Origin: Zingiber officinale
Taxonomy: Eukaryota; Streptophyta; Magnoliopsida; Zingiberales; Zingiberaceae
Direction: 5' to 3'
NCBI RefSeq assembly: GCF_018446385.1
Contig: NC_056002.1
Coordinates: 4,761,474 to 4,825,473, forward strand
DNA length: 64,000 nt
Part shown: positions 1 to 20,067 of the stretch, in pieces
How positions within the stretch are numbered: position 1 is the first letter of the stretch
Layout: the number at the start of each line of letters is the position of its first letter
Notes under the pieces: model-generated
Database searches by the model: none
What the model saw: only the letters and a program-made list of their open reading frames with translations
What the model was told of the DNA's origin: nothing
Translations under genes and position numbers: made by a program

Positions 1-303
1 TCCTTAAAATTTTTCTTGAAAATTCGAACTTAGGAAATTTTTACTTAGGAATTTTTTTTTCTAAGATTTAATCTTACTTGAAAATATTTAACTTAAGACC
101 CCATTTTTGCTGTGATCAAAGGGGGAGAGAAAAGTACAAGTTTAGGGGGAGATAGAAAGAGTTAGAAAAAACTTAATTTTTTTTTGCAATTGCAAAAATT
201 ATTCTTAACTTGTTAGTTTAGTAATTTTTCTTTAAAATTACTATTTATGTCTATTTTTACTCTAACTTGAACTTGAGTTGATGCACATAAAAAAGGGGGA
301 GAT
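1..303 (+). mobile_element. 3' internal end of gag-only copia-like element T
   Basis: AT-rich non-coding sequence ending in a polypurine tract (about 290-303, GGGGGAGAT) directly before an LTR start. It resembles by eye the internal non-coding part of element B (about 51572-51800, opposite strand), so T and B look like one family. The gag of T would lie to the left of the window. No coding region is visible here. Confidence 0.7.
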
Positions 304-1148
304 TGTTGGACCCCGTGGTAGTTTTGATGTGATCAACCAAGTTGGTTAGGTCCTGCTATGTTTGATCCCTGTGTCTGAGTGTGTAGGAGCTTATGAACAC
401 AGGAAGTCGAGCGGAAGACGCAGCTAGCAAGAAGGACGACACGGGAAGGGAGCCGACGGGCTCGGTGCGTCCGAAGGACGAGAGAGCTGCGGAAGAGTAC
501 TCCGGTGGGCGTGAAGAGCGTGCGCGGCGTTCGAGGGACGTTAAGTCGGGACGGAAGGCTGCTCGAGGAGAAGGCCGGGAATTGGGTTCGGGTGAGCCCT
601 ATTCCGGTTGGCCGAAATCACCCAAAAGAACGGAGCGTCGGAAGCTGGAAAAACCAAGCTGGAAACTGTGTTGCCAGCTTGGAGGCGCCTCCATCATGAA
701 GGCGCCTTCAACAGGTCACTTTTGACCGTTTGCGTTGCAGATAAAGTTTTATCCGTTGACCGAGCTGGAGGCGCCTTGAACCTTGTTGGAGGCACCTTGG
801 ACCCTCGGGATAGACTTTCTAGGAGCTATATAAAGGCCCCTGGAGCTAGGAATTCAACAACAACTCAAACAATCAATCCATAAGCAATTCCTAGCAGTAG
901 TTCTGAGCAATTAGAGTGTAAAAGGCTTCTCCGCCTTCAGAGAAGGAGAATTTTCTTAGTGCGCTTTTCACTGCCCTGGATTAACAACCCTCTTGGTTGT
1001 AACCAGGTTAAACTTTTGTTTCTGCTTTTTATTTTCTGTCTTTATTATTTTACTACTGCATTTATTCTGAGTTGAAATCCGAGGAGGGTAGTTTCATTTT
1101 TGTTTACAGCAATTCACCCCCCTCTTGCCGGTCTCCGCTGCACCAACA
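304..1148 (+). mobile_element. 3' LTR of element T (TG..CA, 845 bp)
   Basis: The LTR starts TGTTGG right after the polypurine tract and ends CCAACA at 1148. It has a GGCGCC palindrome cluster (681-800) followed by a TATA box (TATATAAA, 827-834). The U5 end (CTTGCCGGTCTCC region) resembles the solo LTR at 39213-40125. The right flank is the antisense-ORF region of Tat element G, so T inserted there. The target duplication cannot be checked because the 5' LTR is outside the window. ORFs crossing it (393-883) are not credible genes. Confidence 0.8.
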
Positions 1149-4100
1149 GCAAACACTACCAGAATGCGAAGAGAAATGCGAAAGAATGAAGAGGCAAAAG
1201 GTGGAGAATCCTTACAGAGAAGAGGATGGTCGAAGGAGAGGAAGAGTTGTCGGAATGCTGAGGAACGGATTCGCCATAGCACTAAATGCAACCGGAAGCC
1301 TCTAGACGTACGAACACAAAGCTGCGGCGGAGGGGGCGGTGAAAGCTTTATAAAGGTTGGGCTTGATTCCTCCGAGCCGTTAGATTCAGGTCACAGGACC
1401 TGAGGACCGGATCCCACCGTATAATTCAAAAAGGCCAAAGGTCACATCAACCTGACGATCTGATCATGCAGTGACGGCGGCGTCGCCACGCGTCGCCCAC
1501 TCATAGGGTGCATTTAATGAGCTCCATTACGCAAGCATGGCCGCGTGCTCAGTCTTAATGTCAAGAATTTGCACGAATTCCGAGGAGATCTTTAAGATGT
1601 CAGCATTACCGCCACCGGGTCGACAAGACAATCAACGACTAGCATAGTGCCTCAATGGTTAGACCGCCGAGCGGCTGTGTGTCATCTTCATAGTGCCCGA
1701 GCAGAGAAGCACTTACGTCAACGGCGGAGCGGCCGCCGGACCACCAAACTAATAGTCCAGTCAGTCAGACTTACGACCTCCTTCGATTAGACTTGAAGGG
1801 AAGGTACGTGATCCGGTGAAAAGAAATGGGGGGCCCGCACGAGTAGGGGTCAACGACACGTGGAGGTCAAAGTCAAGATGGTTAACCTAAGAGTCTGGCC
1901 GAGCGGAGAGACTCGCCTGGCCGATCGGCTGGAATAGTGCCCAGGCCGACACGACGACAACTCGACCTCAGGTACGCTCATGAGTGCTCGTATAAAAGAG
2001 CTGATCCGCCGAGCGGCCTGTCTGCTCGGCTGAGCGACAGATCGACTAAGGCTGCAAGCCCGTCCGAGTTTGTCACCGAGTGACCTTCTCACTCGGTTCA
2101 GTACGCTTGCACTCCCGGACGCCAGGATGCCCGAGCGGTTCTCCCACTCGGTCTAGTAACCAACAAAAGATTCAGAAGAGGACAAAAGGGGCAGCTGATG
2201 ATATCCTTCTCGAGACATGTGTCGCCGACAGACAACATGGTCGGCAACCGGATCGGACAGAGAATCGTACGGTGGAAATTTCCACTGTCATGTCAGAGAT
2301 ATGCTCGGACGATTGCGGTATGACATCAGACACACTTTTCTAACACGTCCATTCCGAGGTATGCTTTGAGGAGCGTGCACGCGTGCATGCCTCGAGAAAC
2401 GTGTGCGCGCCTCCTAGGGATCCTATATAAGGACCCCCAGACTCCGATGGAGATACGTATTCATCTTTACTGTAGTTACAGTCTTCATCCTGTTACTCTG
2501 CTTCACCTTGCCGTTGCCTGATTTGAGCGTCGGAGGTGTTAGGACCTTCGGATAGCGGCTAGAGAGGGGGGGGTGAATAGCCGACCCCAAATTCGCGTTT
2601 CTTCCTACAATTTTAGTTAGCACAGCGGAAATACAATGTAGAAATGAAACAAAGAATAGCAAACCTTAAACTCGACGATGTAACGAGGTTCGGAGATGAA
2701 ACTCCTACTCCTCGGCGTGTCCGTAAGGTGGACGAAGCCTATCAATCCGTCGGTGATGAGACCCCGGAAAATCGGCTAATAGAAACTCCTTCTGGGTGGA
2801 GAAACCTCGCCACAAACTTCTTGCAACAGCAAGATAGGAGTACAAAGATACAGCACAATACAAAGGCAGTAAGAATGTAAAAACACAGCTTGCCTTCTCG
2901 TCGACTGGATGAAGCAGCAACTTCACGAAACACCTACAACAGCAGGAACCAACTGAAGGAAGCTTCCACGAAGCTTCAGGAAAATGAGAGCTCAGCAAAG
3001 CTCTGATTGCAGTAAGATCAGAAAGAAAAAAGGGGCAGCCAGAGACACGAACCCTTCCCTGTAGAAACCCTCTTATATGAACCTGCGAAGAAGACACAGA
3101 GAGAAATCTAGCCGTTGTGTCTCAACGGCTAGACCTGGACCGATCAGGCTATAGCCTGATCGGTCCAAGACATCCCTGATCGGTCTGTGGACCGATCAGG
3201 CCCTAGTCTGATCGGTCCCCAGACCGATCCCACCTCTGTGTGAAGAGAGGTTGCCGATCCCTGATCGGTCTGTGGACCGATCAGGCCCTAGGCTGATCGG
3301 TCCCCAGACCGGTCAGCCACATCTCTCTGTGAGGCTTTAAAGCCTGATCGGTCTGTGGACCGATCAGGCAACGATCAGTAGCTTACTGATTGTTTTCTGA
3401 TCGGTCTATAGACCGATCAGATAACCTATAGCGAACCACTGTTTGGTTACTGATCGGTCACCAGACAGATAAACTCGGATCGGTCACGAGGTCAACTCAA
3501 TGCCTTAAACTCTCGACCCTAAATCCTAAAGCCTAGGGGTCTAACGAGCCGAGCCGAGCCGAACTCTTGGAGTTTGAGTTCGACTCATGTAGAATCGAGC
3601 CGAGCTCGAGCCCTATCTACGAACATAGTCATGGCTCACGAGCCTAGTCGAGCTTTTATCGAGCGTAACGAGCTTTAACTCTCGGTCTGGAGAACGAGTT
3701 CCCGAGCCCTCTCTGACCTAGTCCGGAGAACGAGCTGCCGAGCCCTCTCCGACTTCCCATGCCAAGTTTCCATACTTGGACTTCTCCCGTGCCAAGCTCC
3801 CTGCTTGGACTTTTCCGTGTCAAGTCTCCATACTTGGACTTTTCCCGTGCCAAGTCTCCATACTTGGACTTTACCGAATCAGGTCAACTCAAGTCGGGTC
3901 AACTAGGTCAACCTTGACCGAAGGTTGCACCCACAATCTCCCAAGTTTGTATTCTTGTCAAACATCAAGATACAACTTTTCTATTCTCGTCAAACATCAA
4001 AATACAACTCGAGTCAGGTCAACTCGAGTCGAGTCAACCAGGTCAACCTTAACCTAAGATTGCACCAACAGGAGGGTCGTCGCCGGGAACCCTTTCCCGG

Positions 4101-4222
4101 CTCGGTTTTATTGCAGGTTCGCCGGAGATCCGCGTCATCCGAAGACAACAGCCGTATCATCCGAAGACAACAGAGAACATCACGTCTTTAGTATCCATCG
4201 ACTATACTCTCGGACATGATCA
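1149..4222 (+). mobile_element. 3' part of Ty3/gypsy Tat-type element G, with LTR interrupted by a solo LTR
   Basis: 1149-1679 matches by eye the antisense-ORF promoter zone of element F (about 57240-57600, opposite strand), including a TATAAAG box read on the minus strand near 1350. The LTR probably begins TGTCA at about 1680 and ends GGACATGATCA at 4222; it is split by the solo LTR at 2537-4070. U5 sequence (2420-2536 joined to 4076-4222) parallels 56415-56640 of element F, including CTATATAAGG. Because the antisense-ORF end lies upstream, this is a 3' LTR. No gag follows 4222. The LTR start is uncertain. Confidence 0.6.
2537..4070 (-). mobile_element. Solo LTR related to element A, TSD GGAGG
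   Basis: Read on the minus strand it starts TGTTGGTGCAAT at 4070 and ends CCTAACA at 2537. The 5-bp direct repeat GGAGG flanks it at 2532-2536 and 4071-4075. There is no internal domain, so it is a solo LTR left by LTR-LTR recombination. It has many GATCGGTC/GACCGATC inverted modules (3138-3487) as in element A, and its 3' end (GGGTCGGCTATTCAC) matches that of element A. Confidence 0.88.
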
Positions 4223-6968
4223 ATAATTAACGATTACACTGTCAATTCGAAGACAGTAATATTTTTACAATTTTACTATAGATAATCATCAAAAGGAGCT
4301 AGTAAATGGATGGATTATACCAGAACGGACCCTCGAACCGTCCCGATCACAGACATGGCAGTGGAATCCGGTATCATCTGGTTGTCCGGAAAGCGACGGT
4401 GGGGCCCTGAAGGGGAACTAACATAATAGGGGCCACGCCCACTACCAGTCGGGGATCAAATGCGACCCACAAAGCTAGTACGCTTACCAATGCACCGATT
4501 TCCTACTCACCCTCGTCCGTACCAAAATTCGAAAAATAAAATTGTTAATCGAAAAAATAAAATGATCAAGGCAGTACAACAAAATGCTCAAAATAAAAGG
4601 GCAAAAAAAAAAAAAACAACTCTCGGGACTGTCGTAGCAGAAAACAAATAGGTGTATGGTTGTCCGCATGTCTATGGCCGCTCGTTGAAATACAGTGATG
4701 GCGAGATCAACAATGGAAAAGAGAGCGTAGTTTACCTTGGTAATGGCGTTGGGCACGTGAATGATCCAGCAGATTCCAGTTGCCCTTCGCTCCTTCCCTG
4801 AAGAGAGAGGACGGTGGTCAGCACAAAGCATGACAAGCTCGAGCTGCATTGCCAGGGTTATGCCGTCGAAAGGCAATTATACATCATAATCAAAGGATAC
4901 CGTATATCCAACACGCACACACTTGTCTGGCAAAGTCTTCGCATGAGCATCGCCTCGAAAAGTCCACCCTTGCACCAACTTGCTAGCTAGCTGCTCTCAT
5001 GTTCTGCGCAGCACAGTGGCCATTGAATTCAGGAAATGTCTCAAACAGGAGTTGCAGCGATCTAAATTAATTTCCTCGCGCAGAGATTTACGTTTGTCAC
5101 CGGTACGGTTCTTGCTCAGCCCACCACACTTTGCTATTAGCAGGATCAGTGAGAAATAAAAATCATCTCAGTTACTCCGACAAATCTGTCCTCCACCCAG
5201 GTGACCATACTTGATGATTTAAATGCTGAAGCATGGCGAATGCCTTTCGATCGGTTAGAGTATGTTAATGGACAGGGTCGAAATGGAAGTCTTCATTTTT
5301 ATATTGTCATGAACAATCATGGATCAATCATATTGTCATGAATTAGTAGAAGATATCCTTAAATAAGTACACTTTAAATCGTAAACTGTGATTTGTGTGC
5401 CGGAGGTGCAGATGAACACTCCGGTGATGGGTTTAGGAGGGAATAACATTTTGCGATGCTGATTGGCGAGTCTTTTAGGTAAAGATCACCATTCTGACTT
5501 CTTATTTTCCTTATCTCACGATTGGACCAATTTGGCAGTCCGTTCTTTCGTTTGATGTAAGTTTTTGTTGGCATGAATTTGACACTTTGAGAAAACTTAC
5601 AAAGTAAAGTTGCTTGGAAGAGAACGTGAATGAATTCCTGAGAGGAGTACACCACTGATGGTCTCCACACTAATCCATACTTGTTTGTCGAGTCAGTGAA
5701 ATCAGAAATTTATAATTATAGTAAAAAAAAATGATTATACTTATCTCAAACGTCGAAAATTAACCGCTCATCCTATTATAATAAAACTATCATTCTCCAA
5801 TCAACTGAATATTCTATAAGGATGAGCTATTTATTTACAAGTTTGATAATCAATATGTTGGTAAATAGGTTCATAAAGTTTTGTTTGTGGATTTTATTTA
5901 CTACCATTCACAATTTTTGATGATGACTTAATCCAAACGTATTTATTTAGCTTAATGAATTATTTAAAATTATTTATTTAAGTGGCATGGTGTATTTGGA
6001 GCAACGTAAATAAATTGTTTATCAAGTCAAATGCGCAGCATGCTCATGAGCTTTTTGACAAAATCTTTTGTTTTTTAATTTTCCTCTATATTACTTCCAC
6101 AGTGAAAATTTTACTTTTCCATAAATATAATTCAAACATAAACAACACTTTGTTCATGTCTGAGAATGAACTGAATGAGCATTTCAAACTGCAATCAATT
6201 TTCATATGTAGCACAACCAGATCTGTGCACAAAAAGTAAAGCCAGCATTACAATTGAGTTTTTCATTCATAGATGTATCACACTCACCCAAAAAGTTACA
6301 TCAAATTGCCATTAAAAAGTTTGAGAACCTAACAAAATGCACATTCTAAATTGCAACCAAGTTTTAGACTAGGCGCCAACAGATTTGTTAAGAACAAGAT
6401 CTGCACATCTGTACATAGCATGCCACAAAAAAAACATTATAGTTAGTTTTCCACTTACACCTATCACAATCATCAAAAATAAGTTTAGACATCAATCTGC
6501 CATTTACAATTAATAGAGTTCAAATCTCACAAATTTAAGACTTGAACAAGCGCCACATATAGTGTTGACTTTCACAAGTTGTCTTGGGCAACATTTGATG
6601 ATCCTCCATCCTTATCTTCTGTAAAGGATGAACTTTGTGATCCATGAACCTAGGCCTCCGATTGTTGCTCAAAATAGACTGCTCCCCTTCGTATATCTAG
6701 GCATCAAATCCCAATTTTCAATTTCAAAATATCAATAAACATTCCAGGAGTTCATTTAGAAAGCCGTTCTCCCACTGTACAGAAACATGTATGGTACAGA
6801 AACCGAATATTAGAAGAGAAAAAAGTAGTTCATGATAAAACATAAATAATCAGATAATTCCCAGCAACGGGACCTACTTGAGATGAATGTGATTTAACGC
6901 GTGTTTCATTCAATTTTCAAGAACGCTCTTGTAAGCAAATTGTCTGTGTTGATTGGTGGAATAGGAAA
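4223..6968. other. Intergenic, no supported gene
   Basis: Sequence between the Tat LTR and the SKD1 3' end. 4320-4500 is GC-richer, and 4740-4800 on the minus strand looks like a short exon flanked by AG and GT, but the product is not recognisable. ORFs at 4484-4876 and 5374-5670 (minus) show no known domain. 6577-6700 (minus) holds a short serine-rich open stretch just downstream of SKD1, possibly its 3' UTR. The rest is AT-rich. Confidence 0.4.
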
Positions 6969-15647
<8,679 letters not shown>

Positions 15648-16128
15648 CGGAATCGAAACCCCAACCCAAAATAGGCGAGAAAGAGGAATTCAAACAACCT
15701 CAGAATTGGACGGCAGTCCTAGATCAATTCCATCGATCGCCAATAACGAGAAAACAATCCGAGACGGGAACCCGGCACAAATTTCAGATCTGCAGGGACG
15801 AATTCGAGGGGATACGATCGATGTTGAGATTGGCAGATCAGCTGAGCCTTACGACTTGGCGAATGAGTGGGAAGACGGGGCGAAATAGCAAAATAGGTCA
15901 CGCCCCGGGTCTTCAAATTCGTGGGCGTGGCTTATGTCGTATCTGATCAATCTTTTATCGAACGATGATATCGTTCAGTGTAGAGGGTGCGGTGGTCATT
16001 TCACGAACATGTGAACCCTAATTCCGAATCGATCTCTTTATATATATGCTCGTGCTCTTTTCTCCGCTCCCTCGTGCCTCGCCGCCGCTTCTTCCTCCTC
16101 CCGATTGCCTCCGTCTCCGTCGATCATA
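15648..16128. promoter_or_regulatory. Shared divergent promoter of SKD1 and RPL26
   Basis: 481 bp separate the SKD1 ATG (minus) and the RPL26 ATG (plus). The RPL26 side has a TATA tract (16039-16047) and a telo-box AACCCTAA (16014-16021). Telo-boxes are established elements of plant ribosomal-protein promoters. A TGGGC word (about 15932) resembles a site II element. The SKD1 side shows no obvious TATA box. Bidirectional control is inference from spacing. Confidence 0.6.
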
Positions 16129-16584
16129 ATGAAGTACAATCCCAGAGTGTCGAGCTCCCGCCGGAAGTGCCGGAAGGCGCATTTCACGGCTCCATCGAGC
16201 GTCCGGCGGGTGCTTATGAGCGCGCCGCTTTCCACCGATCTGAGGAACAAGTACAGCGTGCGGTCGGTCCCGGTGCGGAAGGACGACGAGGTGCAGGTGG
16301 TGCGCGGCACTTACAAGGGACGAGAAGGAAAGGTCGTGCAGGTTTACCGTCGGAAGTGGGTCATCCACGTCGAGCGCATCACCAGGGAGAAGGTTAACGG
16401 TTCCACCGTCAACGTAGGCATCAACCCTTCCAAGGTAGTCATCACCAAACTCAAGCTCGACAAGGACCGCAAGGCTCTACTCGATCGCAAGGCTCGTGGT
16501 CGTGCCGCTGACAAGGCCAAGGGCAAATTCACGGCAGATGAGGTTGCTGCTGGAGGAGCTGCTTCTCTTCAGGAGATCGACTGA
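16129..16584 (+). CDS. RPL26: 60S ribosomal protein L26 (uL24)
   Basis: Structural protein of the large cytosolic ribosomal subunit near the exit tunnel. Single exon, 151 residues. I chose the ATG at 16129 ([19 protein letters not shown]), the family-conserved start; eight upstream in-frame codons from 16105 are not conserved. The KOW motif lies at about residues 48-70 ([20 protein letters not shown]). The C-terminal tail is alanine/lysine-rich and ends with an acidic turn (LQEID), a little longer than usual plant copies (about 146). Intronless, as in other plants. Divergent from SKD1. It appears intact and functional. Confidence 0.97.
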   Translation: MKYNPRVSSSRRKCRKAHFTAPSSVRRVLMSAPLSTDLRNKYSVRSVPVRKDDEVQVVRGTYKGREGKVVQVYRRKWVIHVERITREKVNGSTVNVGINPSKVVITKLKLDKDRKALLDRKARGRAADKAKGKFTADEVAAGGAASLQEID

Positions 16585-18068
16585 TCTCATATATCTCAAT
16601 CGGTCTTTCCCTGGTACCTTACAACATTCTGGTTATGGATCATCTCAGTTAATATGTCTGCTTAACTATTGATGATTAGCTGGAGTTTACGTTATCAATG
16701 TTAATGGAGAAAACAAGCTATTTATGCTAAGGTAGTTTGTTGTGGTAAATTGTCATGCCTCACAATCTTTCTATTTATAATTTGCTCCCGATTTCCATTG
16801 TGGCATTATTAGGATAGTTCTTAATAATGCATTGCCTAATTGAATCTTATGTTTAATATACTCTTAGAGCAATTTTGTTGACTTCAATTTGGGAAATCTA
16901 ACCGATGTACTCAAGATAATGATATAGTTAATGTTCTTCCTATCTGTAGAGTAAGATGAGCGCATATTTATTGTTTAAACCTCTGCCGAACCACTAATAA
17001 ATTTCATTTCTTAAAAATCTGATTTGGCTTAAGGAAAGAGCGAAACGCCTGACTCAATGGATAATATTCATACAGTGGCCAGGACAAATCAAGCATTTAT
17101 TAGGTGAGGCCTGTGAGAAGTGGCAACGCAACGTTTCTTTAATTGAAACTTACGCTTAAACTGGAGGAGCATAAGTTTAATTCACCCACCTCGTGGTGCA
17201 CAGTGGATAGGAGCTAGTGCTCGGCATTCGGCAAAGCTTTGAAGATGAGCCAATTTATTAAGTAATGCGTTAGGTATTTGTTGAATGGCACTCCTCAACT
17301 CACACATGCCTTATGTCATCGTTCAATTTTAAAAACCTTGGAGATGCTCTAAATTCACGAGTTTAACCAACGGATGCAAGACAGGATTCCCAGAGAAATC
17401 GATCTGCTTGAGTTTTTACTCATTCAAATTAATTTATAAGAATCAAACTAGATCCGCAGAGGATAAACAGGTGGAAAAAAGATCAAATCTTCCGTCCCAT
17501 GTCCCTCTCGTCGAGTGGGCGGACATGATATTCTCGTGATATGCACTGCATCATTGAAATGTGATTTAATCCGTCCAACAAGAGAACACGGATATTTTGT
17601 GACGGAGGATCTGATCTCGGTGAAAAAACATAAAAAAGGACGCAATTCTCAAAACCAAAATCGGTAAGGATCGAGACACGAATGCAAACCCCAATCAGGT
17701 CAAAGGAAAACAAGAAGATATGCAAATTGGAAACGTATTCGAACAAGCGGCCATTCATATATCGGATAACTTTATTCTAATACATTAACATATAACATAT
17801 GCGCTAGATTATAATGGTCCCTTACCCATGAATGAATCCTGAAACCATAATAGAGTGTATACACAAGCAACGTGTATCCACCTCAATCCTATCACAATAG
17901 ACAATACACAAAGAACAATGCCAACGAGCCAAACATAAGACTACATATCGAATTAGGATTTATAAGTAACGAGACTGGCGAATAATGTTGGAAGGCCTAC
18001 TCGCCTTTTGCAATTGAAAAAGAAAGATCTTTGTTTCCCTCCATTGAATAGTGACAGTGATCATGGAT
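16585..18068. other. Intergenic between RPL26 and the PB1 gene
   Basis: 3' flank of RPL26 and 3' flank of the convergent PB1 gene. 17478-17621 holds an imperfect inverted repeat (see separate entry). Nothing else coding is supported; ORFs at 17448-17758 overlap the repeat. Confidence 0.5.
17478..17621. mobile_element. Candidate small inverted-repeat element
   Basis: Left end GATCAAATCTTCCGTC and right end (reversed) GATCAGATCCTCCGTC match at 14 of 16 positions, about 143 bp apart, as in a small non-autonomous DNA transposon. No clear target duplication was found, so this is tentative. Confidence 0.4.
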
Positions 18069-20067
18069 TCATGGTGATTTTGATGTGTTTGCATCTACTC
18101 CTTCATGAATCACAACTGTGGAGCTGGGTGTCTGATACTGCCGGGGTAACGCTGGTTGGGAGGCCGCCAGAGAGTGGTACAGCTGAGGATGGCCAGTGGC
18201 AGCGGGCATTTCGTAGCTATAATTAGCCATTGTTGCAGGGGTCTGAGATAAGTGAGGATGCTGCACGACATGATACCCTGCTCCAGCATAAGGGTGGGAT
18301 TGATTGCCTGCAACATGGACTAATTGGGGTTGCAGTGCAGAAGGTGCAGATGCAGGGCCAATTGCTGCCGTTCCATATGCAGTCGCTGGAATTCCAGGCC
18401 TTGTTGGAACTCCTTGGACAGGCGCTGATGGCTTTCCTAGAGATGGTAAAGTATTTGGATCTGTTAAATTGGGCTGAACTGCTGCCAAATTGTAAGGTGT
18501 GGTATGGTGAACAGGCATGTAGAACACCGGAATCTGGGGATCAAGTGAATGGACTTGTGGTGCTTGCTGCATTGAGTGGCTGGCAATAGAGTAGTAGGGG
18601 GGCATCGAGAGAACGGTTCCAGTTGCTGTTTGATGCATGTAATGAGTATTCGCCGGCATAAATTGTGGATGCTGTTGATGAATATGGATATGGGGCTGTT
18701 GCTGCTGTAGTTGCTCTGGTTGCATTGAAGGCCTCTCATAAGCTGGTAATTCAGAGACTGGCGGTGATACATAATAGCCAGCGTCATAAGGGATCTTAGG
18801 TTCTGAGTTTGGATTTGAGTTCATGACCCTGGAGTTAGGAATCAAAGTAAGATTTCACAAAATTTTGGTCAATCCACTACTGATCACACATTAGTCAACA
18901 AGAAAGCTGATACCTTGACGCTGGACCACGAGTGAAGTCATTGTTTTGGGTGGGCGTCGGAAGCTGCGTCGGCTTCCTGAAGTCTCCTTGATCAGGCCTA
19001 TCATCGTCGGAGAATTCTCTATTCGGGTTTTCGGTTGGGGAGATCACGGGAGATGAAGCAGAGACGACCGGGAGAGGGATGGACGGAAACTGGCGAGGAG
19101 GAGGAGCATGGCCTGCATCTTTGAAAACCTCTTCGGCCCTTTGCTTGGAGGCGGAGACGGGTGATTGATTCATGCGGGAGGAGTGATCATCCTGGTGCTC
19201 GGTGGCCCGATCGATGGAAGGAACGGGGATGGGTGGAAGATTGGAGAGGGGAGCAGATGAGGTAGATCCGAAGGAAGAAGCCTTATCGAGCATTGGCGAA
19301 CCGGGGACAGATTGGACTTCTTGGCCATGGCGTCCGAGCCTACCAGAGGAGTCGGGACGAGGGAGGATGGGGCGCTCTGGTTCCAGTTGTCTACCGCCCC
19401 CGCGCGAATGGACGGAGGAATCGTCGTCGAGGCCAAGAAGACAATTGATTGAGGCGGAGTCAGTGGAACCCCGAGGGTTTTCCTCCATGCCCATGCTGTG
19501 AATCGCGCTATTGAGAGCATCGACGAACCAACTCTCCGACTTGGACTCGTCGATCAGTGACCCGATAGCAGAAGAAGGCGCCGAATCAAACTTTGAGGGG
19601 AAGAGAAACAGACGAAGGCGGGCGGAGCGCCTCGAGCCGCTGCCGCTGCCGCTTCCAGAAGTGGCCGGGGCGGCGGTGATGCGATCAAGCTCGTCAATCA
19701 TGTTCTCGAGGTCCTCGTCAGTGGAGACGGAGATGAGGGAATCAAGATCCTCGTTGGGGAGCTGGTACTTGAGGGTGAAGGGGGTGCCGCCGAGGAGGTC
19801 GCGTGAAAGCTTGGCGGAAAGGTCAGTGAGGGTGGCGTGACGGTCGATGACGACCATGCGCGTCTCGCCGCCTAGGTAACAGAGGGACTTGTCGGTGGGG
19901 CGGGGGAGGATGCGCCCGCCGTAGCTGCACATGACGCGGATGCGCGACGAGGCCGCGGCGGTGGACGATAACGGCTCGTCCCACGAGTCGCCGCCGCGGG
20001 ATCGAGGCGAGGAGTCGACGGAATCTGGGTATCCAGGTGCGGAGGCGCCCGCCGACGCCGATTCCAT
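18069..20067 (-). CDS. PB1 (octicosapeptide/Phox/Bem1p) domain protein, two exons
   Basis: Exon 1 20067-18914 and exon 2 18828-18069 (minus), joined across a short GT..AG intron with an Arg codon split AG/G; 637 residues. Start MESASAG at 20067 is preferred; an upstream in-frame ATG at 20088 would add seven residues. The PB1 fold spans about residues 42-130, beginning RIRVMCSYGGRILPRP, with an acidic OPCA-type stretch YQLPNEDLDSLISVSTDEDL (about 101-120), which binds basic PB1 partners. The rest is low-complexity: Ser/Pro-rich in the middle, then Gln/His/Pro/Tyr-rich. The layout matches a plant PB1 family of poorly defined function, probably scaffold proteins. The 5' end is GC-rich (CpG-rich first exon), typical of monocot genes. 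It looks intact. Confidence 0.9.

Noticed and set aside
393-883. Arg/Glu-rich open frames
   Set aside because: They sit in the U3 of an LTR and are not shared as coding by related LTRs.
4484-4876. A 130-codon open frame (minus), with an exon-like core at 4740-4800
   Set aside because: No family recognised; hydrophobic part arises from A/T-rich sequence.
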